From: Paramesorhizobium deserti
GTDB lineage: Bacteria > Pseudomonadota > Alphaproteobacteria > Rhizobiales > Rhizobiaceae
Assembly (NCBI RefSeq): GCF_001558695.1
Contig: NZ_LNTU01000037.1
Coordinates: 310,001-374,000 of the forward strand
Direction: 5' to 3'
Length of the DNA stretch: 64,000 nucleotides
Shown here: in pieces, positions 42,561 through 51,361 of the stretch
Layout: every line of letters begins with the position of its first letter
Numbering within the stretch: the first letter of the stretch is position 1
The notes under the pieces: model-generated
What the model was told of the DNA's origin: nothing
What the model saw: only the letters and a program-made list of their open reading frames with translations
The model's database searches: none
Made by a program: the position numbers and the translations under genes

Positions 42561-43472
42561 ATGAAACGCAATATTCCCACACTAACAGACTTCCAGGTCG
42601 TGATTTCGCTGATGCGCACCGGTTCCTTCCGCGCCGCGTCGGTGGAACTGGGGCTTTCGGCTTCAGCCGTTTCCCGCCAGATTTCAGCGCTTGAGCAGCG
42701 TCTTGGCAGCCGCCTTTTCGACCGGGATACGCGCAATGTGTCGCCAACGGCTTCCGGCCTCGCTTTTGCCCGCGTGGCGGAGCGGATGGTGAACACCGCG
42801 GAGGACGCGATGGCGGAATATCATGCCTATCTCTCGGCGAAGAACGGACGCCTGACGATCGCGGGTCTTCCATCCGTAACGGCGGGCCTGTTGCCGCGGC
42901 TGCTGCGGAGTTTTTCCGTGGAGCATCCGAATATCGATCTGCGTATCATCGATGCGCTTTCCGGCAGCGTCCTCGAGGCCGTCGAGACCGGGCTCGCCGA
43001 CATCGGATTTACGGCAGGAACCGTTTCCGCCCGCAGCCGTCTGGCGTTTCAGCCCCTGATGGACGATGAGTTCGTTGCAATCGGAGCCCCTGACGGCCCC
43101 CTCGCCAAGAACCAGATCCATGATTGGGCCGATCTGGTCGAAATGCCATTCATCGCCATGGCCGAAGGCACGAGTGTCAGGGAGCTGATCGACGGCGCCT
43201 GTCAAAGAATTGGCCACACCCTTGCACCGCGTTTCGAAGTCGCCCATCTGGCCACAGCTGGCGCACTGGTCGCCGAAGGTCTTGGCATAACGGCACTGCC
43301 AACATTGACGCTTCCCGTTCTGCCAATGGAAAGACTCATCCAACGGCGGATCCGCGATTTCGGCGCCCGCCGCCGCATCGGCCTGGTCCGTCGCTCCGGT
43401 CACTCGCTGTCACCCGCAACGACGGCGTTCCTGGCGCATATCCGCAAAACCGGGCTGCTGCATTCGGGGTAA
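42561..43472 (+). CDS. LysR-family transcriptional regulator
   Basis: A 303-aa regulator: winged helix at residues 5-65 (DFQVVISLMRTGSFRAASVELGLSASAVSRQ), then the ligand-binding domain from about residue 90 (GRLTIAGLPSVTAGLLPRLL). It is divergent from the TAXI-TRAP-AtuA operon across a 95-bp gap and likely controls it. Confidence 0.9.
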   Translation: MKRNIPTLTDFQVVISLMRTGSFRAASVELGLSASAVSRQISALEQRLGSRLFDRDTRNVSPTASGLAFARVAERMVNTAEDAMAEYHAYLSAKNGRLTIAGLPSVTAGLLPRLLRSFSVEHPNIDLRIIDALSGSVLEAVETGLADIGFTAGTVSARSRLAFQPLMDDEFVAIGAPDGPLAKNQIHDWADLVEMPFIAMAEGTSVRELIDGACQRIGHTLAPRFEVAHLATAGALVAEGLGITALPTLTLPVLPMERLIQRRIRDFGARRRIGLVRRSGHSLSPATTAFLAHIRKTGLLHSG

Positions 43473-43539
43473 CGGCACGACCGACGAAGCGATTAAAATC
43501 CCGCCACACTTGTTACTCTCACCATCCAAGGCTTCGGTG

Positions 43540-43618
43540 CCAGATTAGGTCATGACCAACAACGAGCGGCCGGCCGCGATGGCATAGCGCCTGAAGGCCG
43601 GAGGTTCGTCTAATCTGG
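43540..43618 (+). other. Long-range inverted repeat in the DUF899 leader
   Basis: CCAGATTAG (43540-43548) and CTAATCTGG (43610-43618) are perfect inverted 9-mers 61 nt apart, with the G/C-rich CCGGCC and GGCCGG paired inside. The right arm overlaps the Shine-Dalgarno GGAGG at 43617-43621, so folding of this leader could hide the ribosome site. The open reading frame begins at 43632. Confidence 0.5.
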
Positions 43619-43631
43619 AGGTGCAGTGACT

Positions 43632-44429
43632 ATGGCTAATTCACCTGAAAACGACCGAAAAAGCGGACATTCCGCCATGCAAAAGCCCCCAATCGTTTCG
43701 CCACAGGCCTGGGAGGTTGCGCGTGAGCAGTTGCTCGTAAAGGAAAAAGCTCACACGCGGGCTCGCGATGCACTGGCCGCCGAACGCCGGCGGATGCCGT
43801 GGATGGCCGTCGAGCAGACATATACGTTCGAGGGACCATCGGGCCCGGCGAGCCTGCTCGACCTGTTCGAGGGCCGGCGTCAACTGATCGTTTATCGCGC
43901 TTTCTTCGAACCCGGAGTATTCGGCTGGCCCGATCACGCTTGCCGCGGTTGCTCCATGGTGGCCGATCAGGTGGCTCATCTCGCCCATCTGAATGCCCGC
44001 GACACTACCCTCGCATTCGTCTCGCGCGCACCGCAAGCGGACATCACGCGCCTCAAGGCGCGAATGGGTTGGGATATACCCTGGTACACAATCACCGATC
44101 ACTTCGACGCTGATTTCGGTGTTGACGAGTGGCACGGCCATAATGTCTTCCTGCGCGATGGTGATCGTATATTCCGCACCTACTTCATCAACAACCGCGG
44201 CGACGAGGCATTGGGGAGCACCTGGAGCTACCTCGACATCACTCCGCTTGGCCGTCAGGAAACGTGGGAAGACTCGCCCGAGGGCTATCCCCAGACACCC
44301 ACGTACAAGTGGTGGAACTGGCACGATAATTACGTCGCCGAAACCTCACCCAACCCCAAATGGGTCGAGGTTTCGGATGCCGGAGAAGCTGCCTTCCGGA
44401 ACAAAGAATCAGACGTGAAGGAAGACTGA
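43632..44429 (+). CDS. DUF899 family protein (thioredoxin-like fold)
   Basis: A 265-aa protein with the DUF899 landmarks: WMAVEQTYTFEGPSG, LIVYRAFFEPGVFGWPDHACRGCSMVADQV (CxxC inside a thioredoxin-like fold) and NWHDNYVAETS near the end. The enzymatic role is unproven; the family resembles peroxiredoxins in fold. ATG 43632 follows GGAGGT by 9 nt; the GTG at 43626 is less likely. It is probably monocistronic. Confidence 0.85.
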   Translation: MANSPENDRKSGHSAMQKPPIVSPQAWEVAREQLLVKEKAHTRARDALAAERRRMPWMAVEQTYTFEGPSGPASLLDLFEGRRQLIVYRAFFEPGVFGWPDHACRGCSMVADQVAHLAHLNARDTTLAFVSRAPQADITRLKARMGWDIPWYTITDHFDADFGVDEWHGHNVFLRDGDRIFRTYFINNRGDEALGSTWSYLDITPLGRQETWEDSPEGYPQTPTYKWWNWHDNYVAETSPNPKWVEVSDAGEAAFRNKESDVKED

Positions 44430-44480
44430 GGTCCGCAGCCGCTGGCAGCGAAAAGCCGCACCTTCAGCCGTGCTGCATCA

Positions 44481-44509
44481 GATCGAAGGCCAAGGTCAGG
44501 CCTTTGATC
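44481..44509. terminator. Hairpin between convergent genes
   Basis: GATCGAAGGCC (44481-44491) pairs with GGCCTTTGATC (44499-44509) with one mismatch and a 7-nt loop. It lies in the 120-bp gap between the DUF899 gene and the flavin reductase gene, which converge. There is no T-run on either side, so it could be a Rho-dependent end or mRNA stabiliser for both transcripts. Confidence 0.4.
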
Positions 44510-44549
44510 CGAAGGATGTGAAGCAAACGCCGGGACGGTGCATCCTCGT

Positions 44550-45092
44550 TCAGACCGTGCGGGCAAAACGTCCGAAGCTGCCGCGCAAAAAGCATAAGGG
44601 TTCCCCCTCCCGATGCGCCGCACGCAAAACCCTGCCGATGACGATGGAATGGTCGCCTGCATCGTAAATCGTCGAACGGACGCATTCGAACCGCGCCAGC
44701 GTTTCCGGAATAACCGGCGCTCCTTCCTCGTTGCAATCCCACTCAAGCCCCGCAAAGCCGGCGCCGCCCCTGGTGAACCGGACGCTCAGATCATTCTGAT
44801 CAGCACTCAGCACATGAATGGCATAATAATCGGCCGCGGTGAAAAGATCATGCCGGGTCGAACTTTTTGCCGGAGACCAGAGCACCAGCGGCGGATCCAG
44901 TGAAACGGAGGCGAAGCTGTTGACCGTCATCCCCATGGGACCATGCGGCCCCAGCGCTGTCACGACCGTAACGCCGGTCGTGAAGCTTCCGAGCGCGTCG
45001 CGGAAGCTTCGAAAATTGGCCGGCTCAGGGACAAACAGATGTTCACTCCGCCCGGACATGTCGCCGCCTCTCGCCGCTCCGACGCGTTCCAT
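44550..45092 (-). CDS. Flavin reductase (NAD(P)H:FMN oxidoreductase-like)
   Basis: A 180-aa protein with the flavin reductase-like core: FRSFRDALGSFTTGVTVVTAL, GMTVNSFASVSLDPPLVLW and the C-terminal DHSIVIGRVL region. It would supply reduced FMN to the monooxygenase immediately upstream. ATG 45092 overlaps the preceding stop (TGATG) with GGGGAG upstream; ATG 45059 with GAGAGG is a real alternative and would give 169 aa. Confidence 0.87.
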   Translation of the reverse strand: MERVGAARGGDMSGRSEHLFVPEPANFRSFRDALGSFTTGVTVVTALGPHGPMGMTVNSFASVSLDPPLVLWSPAKSSTRHDLFTAADYYAIHVLSADQNDLSVRFTRGGAGFAGLEWDCNEEGAPVIPETLARFECVRSTIYDAGDHSIVIGRVLRAAHREGEPLCFLRGSFGRFARTV

Positions 45093-46249
45093 CAATGACG
45101 CTCCCCAGTGCCGAGCGGCGTTGCCGGCATTTGCGCCGGCACCCGACCGTAGACATGCGGCAGGGAGCAGGTCTTGAGCTGCGGCAGCACTTTCGTGCCG
45201 AAGTGCTCGGCTTCCGCGAGATGCGGATAGCCGGACAGGATAAAGGCGCGGATACCCATCTTGCGATAGGCCTCCAATTCGGTGAGAATCTGGTCGGTGG
45301 AACCGACAAGGGCCGCGCCACAGCCGGAGCGGGCCCGTCCGATGCCCGTCCAGAGGCGCGGCTCGACATAGCCATATTGATCCGCGAGCTCGCGGGCGCG
45401 AGCCTGATGCGCCACACCGAGCGAAGTGCTGTCGTGGGCGCGAGCACGGATCAGCTTGCCATATTCGTCGTCCAGCCTGGAGACGAGATGCTCGGCATAT
45501 TCACGCGCTTCCTTTTCCGTATCGCGAACGATCATGTGAACGCGCAGACCATAATCCAGCGTGCGCCCGTGCGCGGCGGCCCTTTCATTGACGGCCCGCA
45601 TGCGCCCGGCGAGTTCTTCCTTGGTTTCCGGCCACATCAGATAGACGTCGCACTGCGCGCCGCAGAGTTCCAATGCATCAGGCGAATAGCCGCCGAAATA
45701 AAGAAGCGGCCCGCCATTCTGCTGATAAGGCCGCGCCGGATCGGTCGGCACGCCCTTGAAGTGATAGACTTCCCCTTCGAAATCGATCGTCTCACGGGTC
45801 CAGGCCTGGCGAAGGATTTCCACGACCTCGTGACTGCGCTGGTAGCGAAACGCGCTGTCGGCCTTTTCACCGGGAAAATCCGAGCTGATGATATTCAGCG
45901 TCAGGCGCCCTTTCAGCATATGGTCGAGTGTCGCCACGGTGCGCGCCAACATGATCGGCTGCATTTCACCGCAGCGGACCGCCGCCAGGAAATTGATACT
46001 ATCGGTTAGGGGCGCACAGCCGGCGACGAAGCTCAGCGTATCCTGGCCCACCTGATAGGAGGACGGGCAGAGAATATTCCTGAAGCCAAGAGCCTCGGCC
46101 TTCCTCACAATCGAGGAGCAGTGCTCGAAGCTTGACCGCAGCGAACCGTCCGGTACGCCAAGATAGGCGTAATCATCGGAGCAAAGCGCCGAAAACCAGG
46201 ACACTTCCGCAGCGTCGAGATCGCCGGATGTGACTGGAACGACAGTCAT
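45092..46249 (-). CDS. FMNH2-dependent monooxygenase, SsuD-like (luciferase family)
   Basis: A 385-aa TIM-barrel monooxygenase resembling alkanesulfonate monooxygenase: [34 protein letters not shown]-type strand ([15 protein letters not shown]), [31 protein letters not shown] and, near the end, [25 protein letters not shown]. It could desulfonate alkanesulfonates or oxidise another small organic compound. No sulfonate transporter is adjacent. It is paired with the flavin reductase, starts with AGGAGA upstream, and is divergent from the GntR gene. Confidence 0.86.
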   Translation of the reverse strand: MTVVPVTSGDLDAAEVSWFSALCSDDYAYLGVPDGSLRSSFEHCSSIVRKAEALGFRNILCPSSYQVGQDTLSFVAGCAPLTDSINFLAAVRCGEMQPIMLARTVATLDHMLKGRLTLNIISSDFPGEKADSAFRYQRSHEVVEILRQAWTRETIDFEGEVYHFKGVPTDPARPYQQNGGPLLYFGGYSPDALELCGAQCDVYLMWPETKEELAGRMRAVNERAAAHGRTLDYGLRVHMIVRDTEKEAREYAEHLVSRLDDEYGKLIRARAHDSTSLGVAHQARARELADQYGYVEPRLWTGIGRARSGCGAALVGSTDQILTELEAYRKMGIRAFILSGYPHLAEAEHFGTKVLPQLKTCSLPHVYGRVPAQMPATPLGTGERH

Positions 46250-46293
46250 GGATTTCTCCTCGCAGCGCAATTTTTCTCTTGCGTAACATCGGC

Positions 46294-46320
46294 ATTGATA
46301 TAAATCAATAGTGTATCAAT
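46294..46320 (+). promoter_or_regulatory. Operator-like nested inverted repeats between the SsuD-like and GntR genes
   Basis: ATTGAT (46294-46299) and ATCAAT (46304-46309) form a tight palindrome with four bases between. The same left arm also pairs with TATCAAT (46314-46320), so three ATTGAT-like units occur in 27 bp. The region is AT-rich in a GC-rich neighbourhood and lies 36-63 nt before the GntR start, as expected for a GntR-type site controlling both directions. Confidence 0.55.
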
Positions 46321-46356
46321 TTTTCCATCTTCGGTCACGGACACTGAAAAGTGGAT

Positions 46357-47061
46357 ATGAATCAACCGCCTGGAAGTCTTCCGGTCTATCTGCAGATCGT
46401 CGAATTATTGGTTCGAGACATCGCGGCGAACCGGCTGATTGACGGTGAAAAGCTGCCGCCGGAGCGGGAGATGGCGGCGGAGATGGGCATTGCCGTCGGC
46501 ACGTTGCGCAAGGCGCTGGCGGAATTGCAAAGCCGCGGGCTTCTGGAGCGCGTGCAGGGTTCCGGCAACTACGTCCGCGCGATCAGCGATCCGCAGAGCG
46601 TCTATGCGATGTTCAGGCTGGAGCTCATTGGTGGCGGCGGCCTGCCCACGGCGGAAGTTCTGGATATCGCGCGGCTCGCCAAGCCTTCGGACCTGCCGGA
46701 CTTCGGCAGTTCGACCGAGGCGCATCGCATCCGCCGCATCCGGCGGCTTTCCGGCAAACCGGCGGCGCTTGAGGAGATCTGGCTCGACGGGAGCTATGTC
46801 GAAGCAATGGACATAAATGACCTCTCGGAATCCCTCTACCTCTATTACCGCAAGAAGCTCGGGTTGTGGATCGTCCGGGCGGAGGACCAGGTGGGACTGG
46901 GCAAGGTTCCGGAGTGGGCGCCGCCCGTCTTCGGCCAGCCTGCCGGTGCACCGGTTCCGCTCGTTACGCGTGTAAGCCAGGCGCGGGACGGCGCCCGTGC
47001 CGAGGTCTCGCGCACCTGGTTCGATCCCGAAATTGCCCGCTACGTGGCGCGCCTCAAATAG
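46357..47061 (+). CDS. GntR-family regulator, HutC/UTRA class
   Basis: A 234-aa regulator: winged helix at residues 1-70 (LPPEREMAAEMGIAVGTLRKALAELQSRGLLERVQGSGNYV) and a UTRA ligand-binding domain (AHRIRRIRRLSGKPAALEEIWLDGSYVEAMD, KVPEWAPPVFGQPAGAPVPLVTRVS). ATG 46357 is preferred to GTG 46351, although the ribosome site is weak. The Gfo/Idh-type dehydrogenase starts 9 nt after its stop, so the two are probably co-transcribed. Confidence 0.88.
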   Translation: MNQPPGSLPVYLQIVELLVRDIAANRLIDGEKLPPEREMAAEMGIAVGTLRKALAELQSRGLLERVQGSGNYVRAISDPQSVYAMFRLELIGGGGLPTAEVLDIARLAKPSDLPDFGSSTEAHRIRRIRRLSGKPAALEEIWLDGSYVEAMDINDLSESLYLYYRKKLGLWIVRAEDQVGLGKVPEWAPPVFGQPAGAPVPLVTRVSQARDGARAEVSRTWFDPEIARYVARLK

Positions 47062-47070
47062 GAAGAAGAT

Positions 47071-48183
47071 ATGGCCAGGCTGAATTACGGCATTATCGGC
47101 TGCGGGATGATGGGCCAGGAGCACCTGCGCAACATCGCCCTTTTGCAAGACGCCACCGCTGCGGCGATCCTCGAACCCGATCCAGTGATGCGCAAGGCAG
47201 CCGCCGAAGCCGCGCCCGGCGCCGTCATGGCGGGATCGATCGCCGAACTGCTGGCCGTGAAGGCGGTGAATTGCCTGCTGATCGCCAGCCCGAACTATCT
47301 CCACCTCCGGCAACTGGAGGAAATCGCTGCAATCCGTCCCCTGCCGGTTCTGGTGGAAAAGCCATTGTTCACCGCCCCTGAAGATACCCTGCGGCTGGCA
47401 GCACTCAGGGCCGCCTACCCCGCTCCCATCTGGGTGGCGATGGAATATCGCTATATGCCGCCGGTTGCGAGCATGATCGATGAGGCGGAGACGGCGACCG
47501 GCGGTATCCGCATGCTGACGATCCGCGAGCACCGTTTTCCTTTCCTGCAAAAAATCGGCGACTGGAACCGCCTCAACCGCAAAACAGGTGGTACGCTTGT
47601 CGAGAAATGCTGCCATTTCTTCGATCTGATGCGTCATATCCTGCGATCGGACCCGGTGCGCGTCATGGCGTCGGGCGGGCAATCCGTGAATCACCTTGAT
47701 GAGGTTTATGGCGGAGAGCGCTCCGATATCTGGGACAATGCCTATGTCATCATCGACTTTGCTTCCGGCGCACGAGCCATGCTGGAGCTCTGCATGTTCG
47801 CCGAGGGGTCACGGTATCAGGAGGAAATCTCGGCAATCGGCCCGACCGGCAAGATCGAATGCCATGTGCCAGGTCCGGGCCGCTTCTGGCCGAAACACCT
47901 TGGAGAGCCGCCGGTCGCCCAGGTCATCGTTTCGCCGCGCGATCCGAAGGGACCGAAGATGGTCGAGATACCGGTCGACCCGAAATTGCTTGCCGCCGGT
48001 GATCACAACGGCTCGACATTCTATCAGCACCAGCGCTTTCAGCGGGCAGTATTGGGGGTTCAACCGGTCGAAGTCACCCTTGAGGACGGTTGGTGGGCGG
48101 TTGCCATGGGCATTGCCGCGCAGGAATCCGCTGTAACCGGCAAGGCGGTCGATCTCGCCTCCGTCCGCTATGGGGTGCCCTGA
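47071..48183 (+). CDS. Gfo/Idh/MocA-family oxidoreductase
   Basis: A 370-aa NAD(P)-dependent enzyme: nucleotide motif YGIIGCGMMGQEH at residues 5-17, VLVEKPLFT (about 91-99) with the catalytic Lys, and GGTLVEKCCHFFDLMRHIL, with the conserved His region. It probably oxidises a sugar or inositol-like polyol. AGGAAGAAG precedes the start. Expressed with GntR, it may feed the pectic pathway downstream, but the LacI gene in between points the other way. Confidence 0.88.
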   Translation: MARLNYGIIGCGMMGQEHLRNIALLQDATAAAILEPDPVMRKAAAEAAPGAVMAGSIAELLAVKAVNCLLIASPNYLHLRQLEEIAAIRPLPVLVEKPLFTAPEDTLRLAALRAAYPAPIWVAMEYRYMPPVASMIDEAETATGGIRMLTIREHRFPFLQKIGDWNRLNRKTGGTLVEKCCHFFDLMRHILRSDPVRVMASGGQSVNHLDEVYGGERSDIWDNAYVIIDFASGARAMLELCMFAEGSRYQEEISAIGPTGKIECHVPGPGRFWPKHLGEPPVAQVIVSPRDPKGPKMVEIPVDPKLLAAGDHNGSTFYQHQRFQRAVLGVQPVEVTLEDGWWAVAMGIAAQESAVTGKAVDLASVRYGVP

Positions 48184-48245
48184 TGATCAAGCGGCGGCAC
48201 TTCGACCCCGGCAGGTTCGGGCGCGCAAGCATCAGTTCCGCCGTG

Positions 48246-49280
48246 TCAGGCTGCTGCCGTGGACTGGCGTTCGACGATATGACAGGCGAGCTCGATGCGG
48301 CGCGCCGGAGCGGCATGGCTGTTGACCTCACCAAGCAGAAGATCGAGCGCCGTGGCGCCGATATCCCGCATCGGAATGTGCACCGAACTGAGCGGCGGGT
48401 CGTAGAAAGCCGCCTGGGGCAGATCGTCCATGCCCATCACCGAGACATCCTGCGGCACGCGGTAGCCAGCTTTCTGCAGGCCGAGCATCGCGCCCGCTGC
48501 GAGGCTTTCGCCCGCCGTCAGCACGGCGGAAAAATCAAGGCCACGTTCGGCGATGCGCGCGCCGATGGCATCGGCCGCAAGTTCGGGCAGCCAGTCCTGC
48601 ACTTCCACGATCAGGTCCCTGAAGTCTTTGGCGTCATGGGCCAGCATGGCGTCCTGCCAACCCTCGAAGCGCCGCTCGATGGTGCGCCGGCCGCGACGCA
48701 TGAGGAACAAGATGCGCTCATGGCCGAGGCGCTGCAGGTATTCCGTGCCCATGCGTGCGGCGGAACGGTTGCAGGGCGTGACGCTCGAAAGTCGCATCAG
48801 GGGATCATCGCCGTTGACCAGGACGACCGGCTTGCCAAAATCGCGGGTGAGCGCCAGCACTTCCTCGTCATCAAGGGTCAGGAACAGGAATCCGGCGACG
48901 CTTTCATCATCGAGCGCTCGCTGCAGCGCGCCGATACCCTGTGCGTCACCGGAGACGGGTTGCGTGACGATTTCCACGCCAAGAGTTTCGGCACGCTGGT
49001 GCAGCCCTTCAAGAACCTGCGCGGTGAATTGATTGCGCACATAATCGATCATCGCGACGCTGCTGGCCGCCAGGATCACCTTTTTGCCAGCAACGGAGGA
49101 CGGAACGGAATAATTCAACGCCTTCGCCATCTCGATGACCCGGGCACGGATTTCCGGCCGGACGCCTTTTTCACCCGCCAGCGCACGCGACGCGGTGCTG
49201 AGCGAAACCCCGCAGCGTGCCGCAATATCATCCAGCCTGACCTTGCGGCTGGGCTTGCCGCGCTTGCCGGTCGTGTCCAT
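48246..49280 (-). CDS. LacI-family transcriptional regulator
   Basis: A 344-aa repressor. Residues 15-65 are the LacI helix-turn-helix and hinge (VRLDDIAARCGVSLSTASRALAGEKGVRPEIRARV), followed by the sugar-binding core (VTPCNRSAARMGTEYLQRLGHERILFL, VMGMDDLPQAAFYDPPLSSV). ATG 49280 has GGAGGA upstream. It is divergent from the GH105 gene and should repress it when no sugar ligand is present. Confidence 0.9.
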   Translation of the reverse strand: MDTTGKRGKPSRKVRLDDIAARCGVSLSTASRALAGEKGVRPEIRARVIEMAKALNYSVPSSVAGKKVILAASSVAMIDYVRNQFTAQVLEGLHQRAETLGVEIVTQPVSGDAQGIGALQRALDDESVAGFLFLTLDDEEVLALTRDFGKPVVLVNGDDPLMRLSSVTPCNRSAARMGTEYLQRLGHERILFLMRRGRRTIERRFEGWQDAMLAHDAKDFRDLIVEVQDWLPELAADAIGARIAERGLDFSAVLTAGESLAAGAMLGLQKAGYRVPQDVSVMGMDDLPQAAFYDPPLSSVHIPMRDIGATALDLLLGEVNSHAAPARRIELACHIVERQSTAAA

Positions 49281-49330
49281 GGCGCCTGTCCTCCGAAAAC
49301 GGTAGGCGGAAAACTGCAAAAAAATTTCAG

Positions 49331-49340
49331 ATTGCGCAAT
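49331..49340 (+). promoter_or_regulatory. LacI-type operator candidate (ATTGCGCAAT)
   Basis: A perfect 10-bp palindrome with a central CG, as LacI/GalR proteins prefer, in the 144-bp gap between the divergent LacI and GH105 genes. It lies 50 nt before the LacI start and 85 nt before the GH105 start. Confidence 0.5.
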
Positions 49341-49424
49341 AGAAATTCCTATGTCACCAATTTCAAAAAGCTGCCGGCCAATGCGAGGTGCGCATCGACG
49401 GCTGGAATTGGGAGGAAATGCGGG

Positions 49425-50528
49425 ATGCTGCCAGACGGCCGCGCTTTGCGTGAACGCTTGAAACTGCTCGTCGCGGGCATGATGAGCCTGCGTCATGTAG
49501 GGCAGTATCACGAGCCCAATCTGGACGGCACGCCCGGCGATTATATCAGTTTCAATTCATGGGAATGGCCGCAGGGCATCGGTCTCTACGGTCTTGTGCG
49601 GCTCTCGCAACAGACGGATGACAAAGCGCTGAAGGCGCTGGTGGAGAACTGGTATGCCGACCGCATCGCCGAGGGTCTGCCGGTGCTCAACATCAATACC
49701 ACGGCGCCGATGCTTGCCCTCTCGCTTCTGTGGCGCGAAACCCGCGATCCGCGCTGGGCCGCCGTCATGGACGATTGGGCCAACCGGATCCTGACGGAAA
49801 TGCCGCGCACTCCGGAAGGCGGTCTGCCGCATATCGTTTCGGACAAGATCAACGACCGCGAATTGTGGGATGATACGCTCGTGATGGTCGGGCTGTTCCT
49901 CGCCTCATACGGTCAGGCCGGCGGCCGCCGGGAGCTCGTCGATGAAGCCTGCCATCAGTTCCTCCTGCACACACGCTATCTTGCCGATCCGCAATCCGGC
50001 CTTTGGTTCCACGGTTGGACGTTCGATGGCCGGCATAATTTCGCCCGGGCGCTCTGGGGCCGCGGTAATTGCTGGATCACGCTCGGCATTCTCGATCTGA
50101 TCGAACTTGCGGATATTCCCACCCCGATCCGCACTTTCCTTCTCGGCGTCCTGGAAACGCAGATCGAGGCTCTGTTGAAACTCCAGGCGCCGTCGGGCGC
50201 CTGGCATACACTGCTCGATGACCAATCCTCCTACGAGGAAATCTCCGCGACCGCCGGTTTCGGCTATGGCCTTCTGAAGGCGGCCAGGCTCGGGCTCGGT
50301 CCGGCGGGCTGCCTCGAGGCAGGCATGCGTGCGCTCAACGTGCTGCTTGCCAATATCGATGAGACAGGAACCGTCTCGAATGTCTCCTACGGCACGCGGA
50401 TGGGGCACGACCTGCAATTCTACAAGGACATCCCGATCCAGCCGACCGGCTATGGCCAGGCGCTGGCGATCCTGTGCCTGACCGAAGGCCTGAAGCATAC
50501 CGGCATTGCAGCGGAGATGGCGGCATGA
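49425..50528 (+). CDS. Glycoside hydrolase family 105-like unsaturated uronyl hydrolase
   Basis: A 367-aa (alpha/alpha)6-barrel type protein like YteR/YesR. LWDDTLVM at about residues 148-154 supplies the catalytic Asp seen in family 105, and WGRGNCW (211-217) and HGWTFDGRHNFARA match its substrate-lining region. ATG 49425 lies 8 nt after GGAGGA; the 5' extension to 48090 is on the strand opposite LacI and is spurious. It should remove the unsaturated uronic acid from rhamnogalacturonan or pectic oligosaccharides. There is no signal peptide, so it is cytoplasmic. Confidence 0.86.
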   Translation: MLPDGRALRERLKLLVAGMMSLRHVGQYHEPNLDGTPGDYISFNSWEWPQGIGLYGLVRLSQQTDDKALKALVENWYADRIAEGLPVLNINTTAPMLALSLLWRETRDPRWAAVMDDWANRILTEMPRTPEGGLPHIVSDKINDRELWDDTLVMVGLFLASYGQAGGRRELVDEACHQFLLHTRYLADPQSGLWFHGWTFDGRHNFARALWGRGNCWITLGILDLIELADIPTPIRTFLLGVLETQIEALLKLQAPSGAWHTLLDDQSSYEEISATAGFGYGLLKAARLGLGPAGCLEAGMRALNVLLANIDETGTVSNVSYGTRMGHDLQFYKDIPIQPTGYGQALAILCLTEGLKHTGIAAEMAA

Positions 50529-51361
50529 CCATGCGCATCCTTTACGGCGTCTCGCCGAACGACATCCCCTCCTTCGACACGAAGAGGCTAAGGGCGGAGT
50601 TCCTGATCGAGGGGCTCTTCACGCTGGGCCGCATCGAATTCGCCTACACCCATGTCGACCGCATGGTCATCGGTGCAGCATGCCCGGCGGAGACGCCGCT
50701 CAGCTTCGGCGACGGCGCGGATGTCGGCACGCCGCTCTTCTTCACCGCGCGCGAGATGGGCATCGCCAATCTCGGAGATGCCGGCAGGATCACCGTCGAC
50801 GGGCAGGAATTCGCCCTTGCCAATCGCGATATCCTCTATATCGGCCGCGGTGCGGAGAAGATTACGCTTGCAAGTGATGACCCGGCCAAACCGGCCCGCT
50901 TCTACTTGAACTCCGTGCCCGCTGGCCGCGATATCCCGCACCGCCTGATCACCAGGGACGAAGCCAAGCCGCTCGATCTTGGCGAGGACAGCCGGTCGAA
51001 CAAACGCCGCTTGCGGATGTACATCCACCCGGAGGTCGCCCCCTCTTGCCTGCTGTTGATGGGGATCACCGATCTCGCCCCCGGCAGCGTCTGGAACACC
51101 ATGCCGCCACATCTCCATGAGCGGCGCATGGAAGCCTACTGCTATTTCGATCTCGCGGAGGCCGACCGCGTCATCCATCTGATGGGCCGTCCGGACGAGA
51201 CGCGCAATCTCATCGTGGCGAATGGCGACGTGGTGCTCTCCCCCGCATGGTCGATCCATATGGGCGCCGGCACCGGGCCGTATGCCTTCGTCTGGGGCAT
51301 GACCGGCGAAAATCAGGCCTATACCGATGTTGCCCCCGTTCCCGTGGCGGATTTGAGATGA
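50525..51361 (+). CDS. kduI: 5-keto-4-deoxyuronate isomerase
   Basis: A 278-aa cupin isomerase: RAEFLIEGLFTLGRIEFAYTHVDRMVIGAACP at the start and the metal site PPHLHERRMEAYCYFDL (His, His, Glu), with a later His in WSIHMGAG. It converts 5-keto-4-deoxyuronate to 2,5-diketo-3-deoxygluconate, the step after unsaturated uronyl hydrolysis. The 4-nt overlap with the GH105 gene and the one with the next gene predict a coupled operon. This is the clearest pathway marker in the locus. Confidence 0.93.
   Translation: MTMRILYGVSPNDIPSFDTKRLRAEFLIEGLFTLGRIEFAYTHVDRMVIGAACPAETPLSFGDGADVGTPLFFTAREMGIANLGDAGRITVDGQEFALANRDILYIGRGAEKITLASDDPAKPARFYLNSVPAGRDIPHRLITRDEAKPLDLGEDSRSNKRRLRMYIHPEVAPSCLLLMGITDLAPGSVWNTMPPHLHERRMEAYCYFDLAEADRVIHLMGRPDETRNLIVANGDVVLSPAWSIHMGAGTGPYAFVWGMTGENQAYTDVAPVPVADLR

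Noticed and set aside
48090-49424. The N-terminal 445 residues of a plus-strand 812-aa frame
   Set aside because: This part is antisense to the LacI gene. The real GH105 gene starts at 49425 with its own Shine-Dalgarno sequence.
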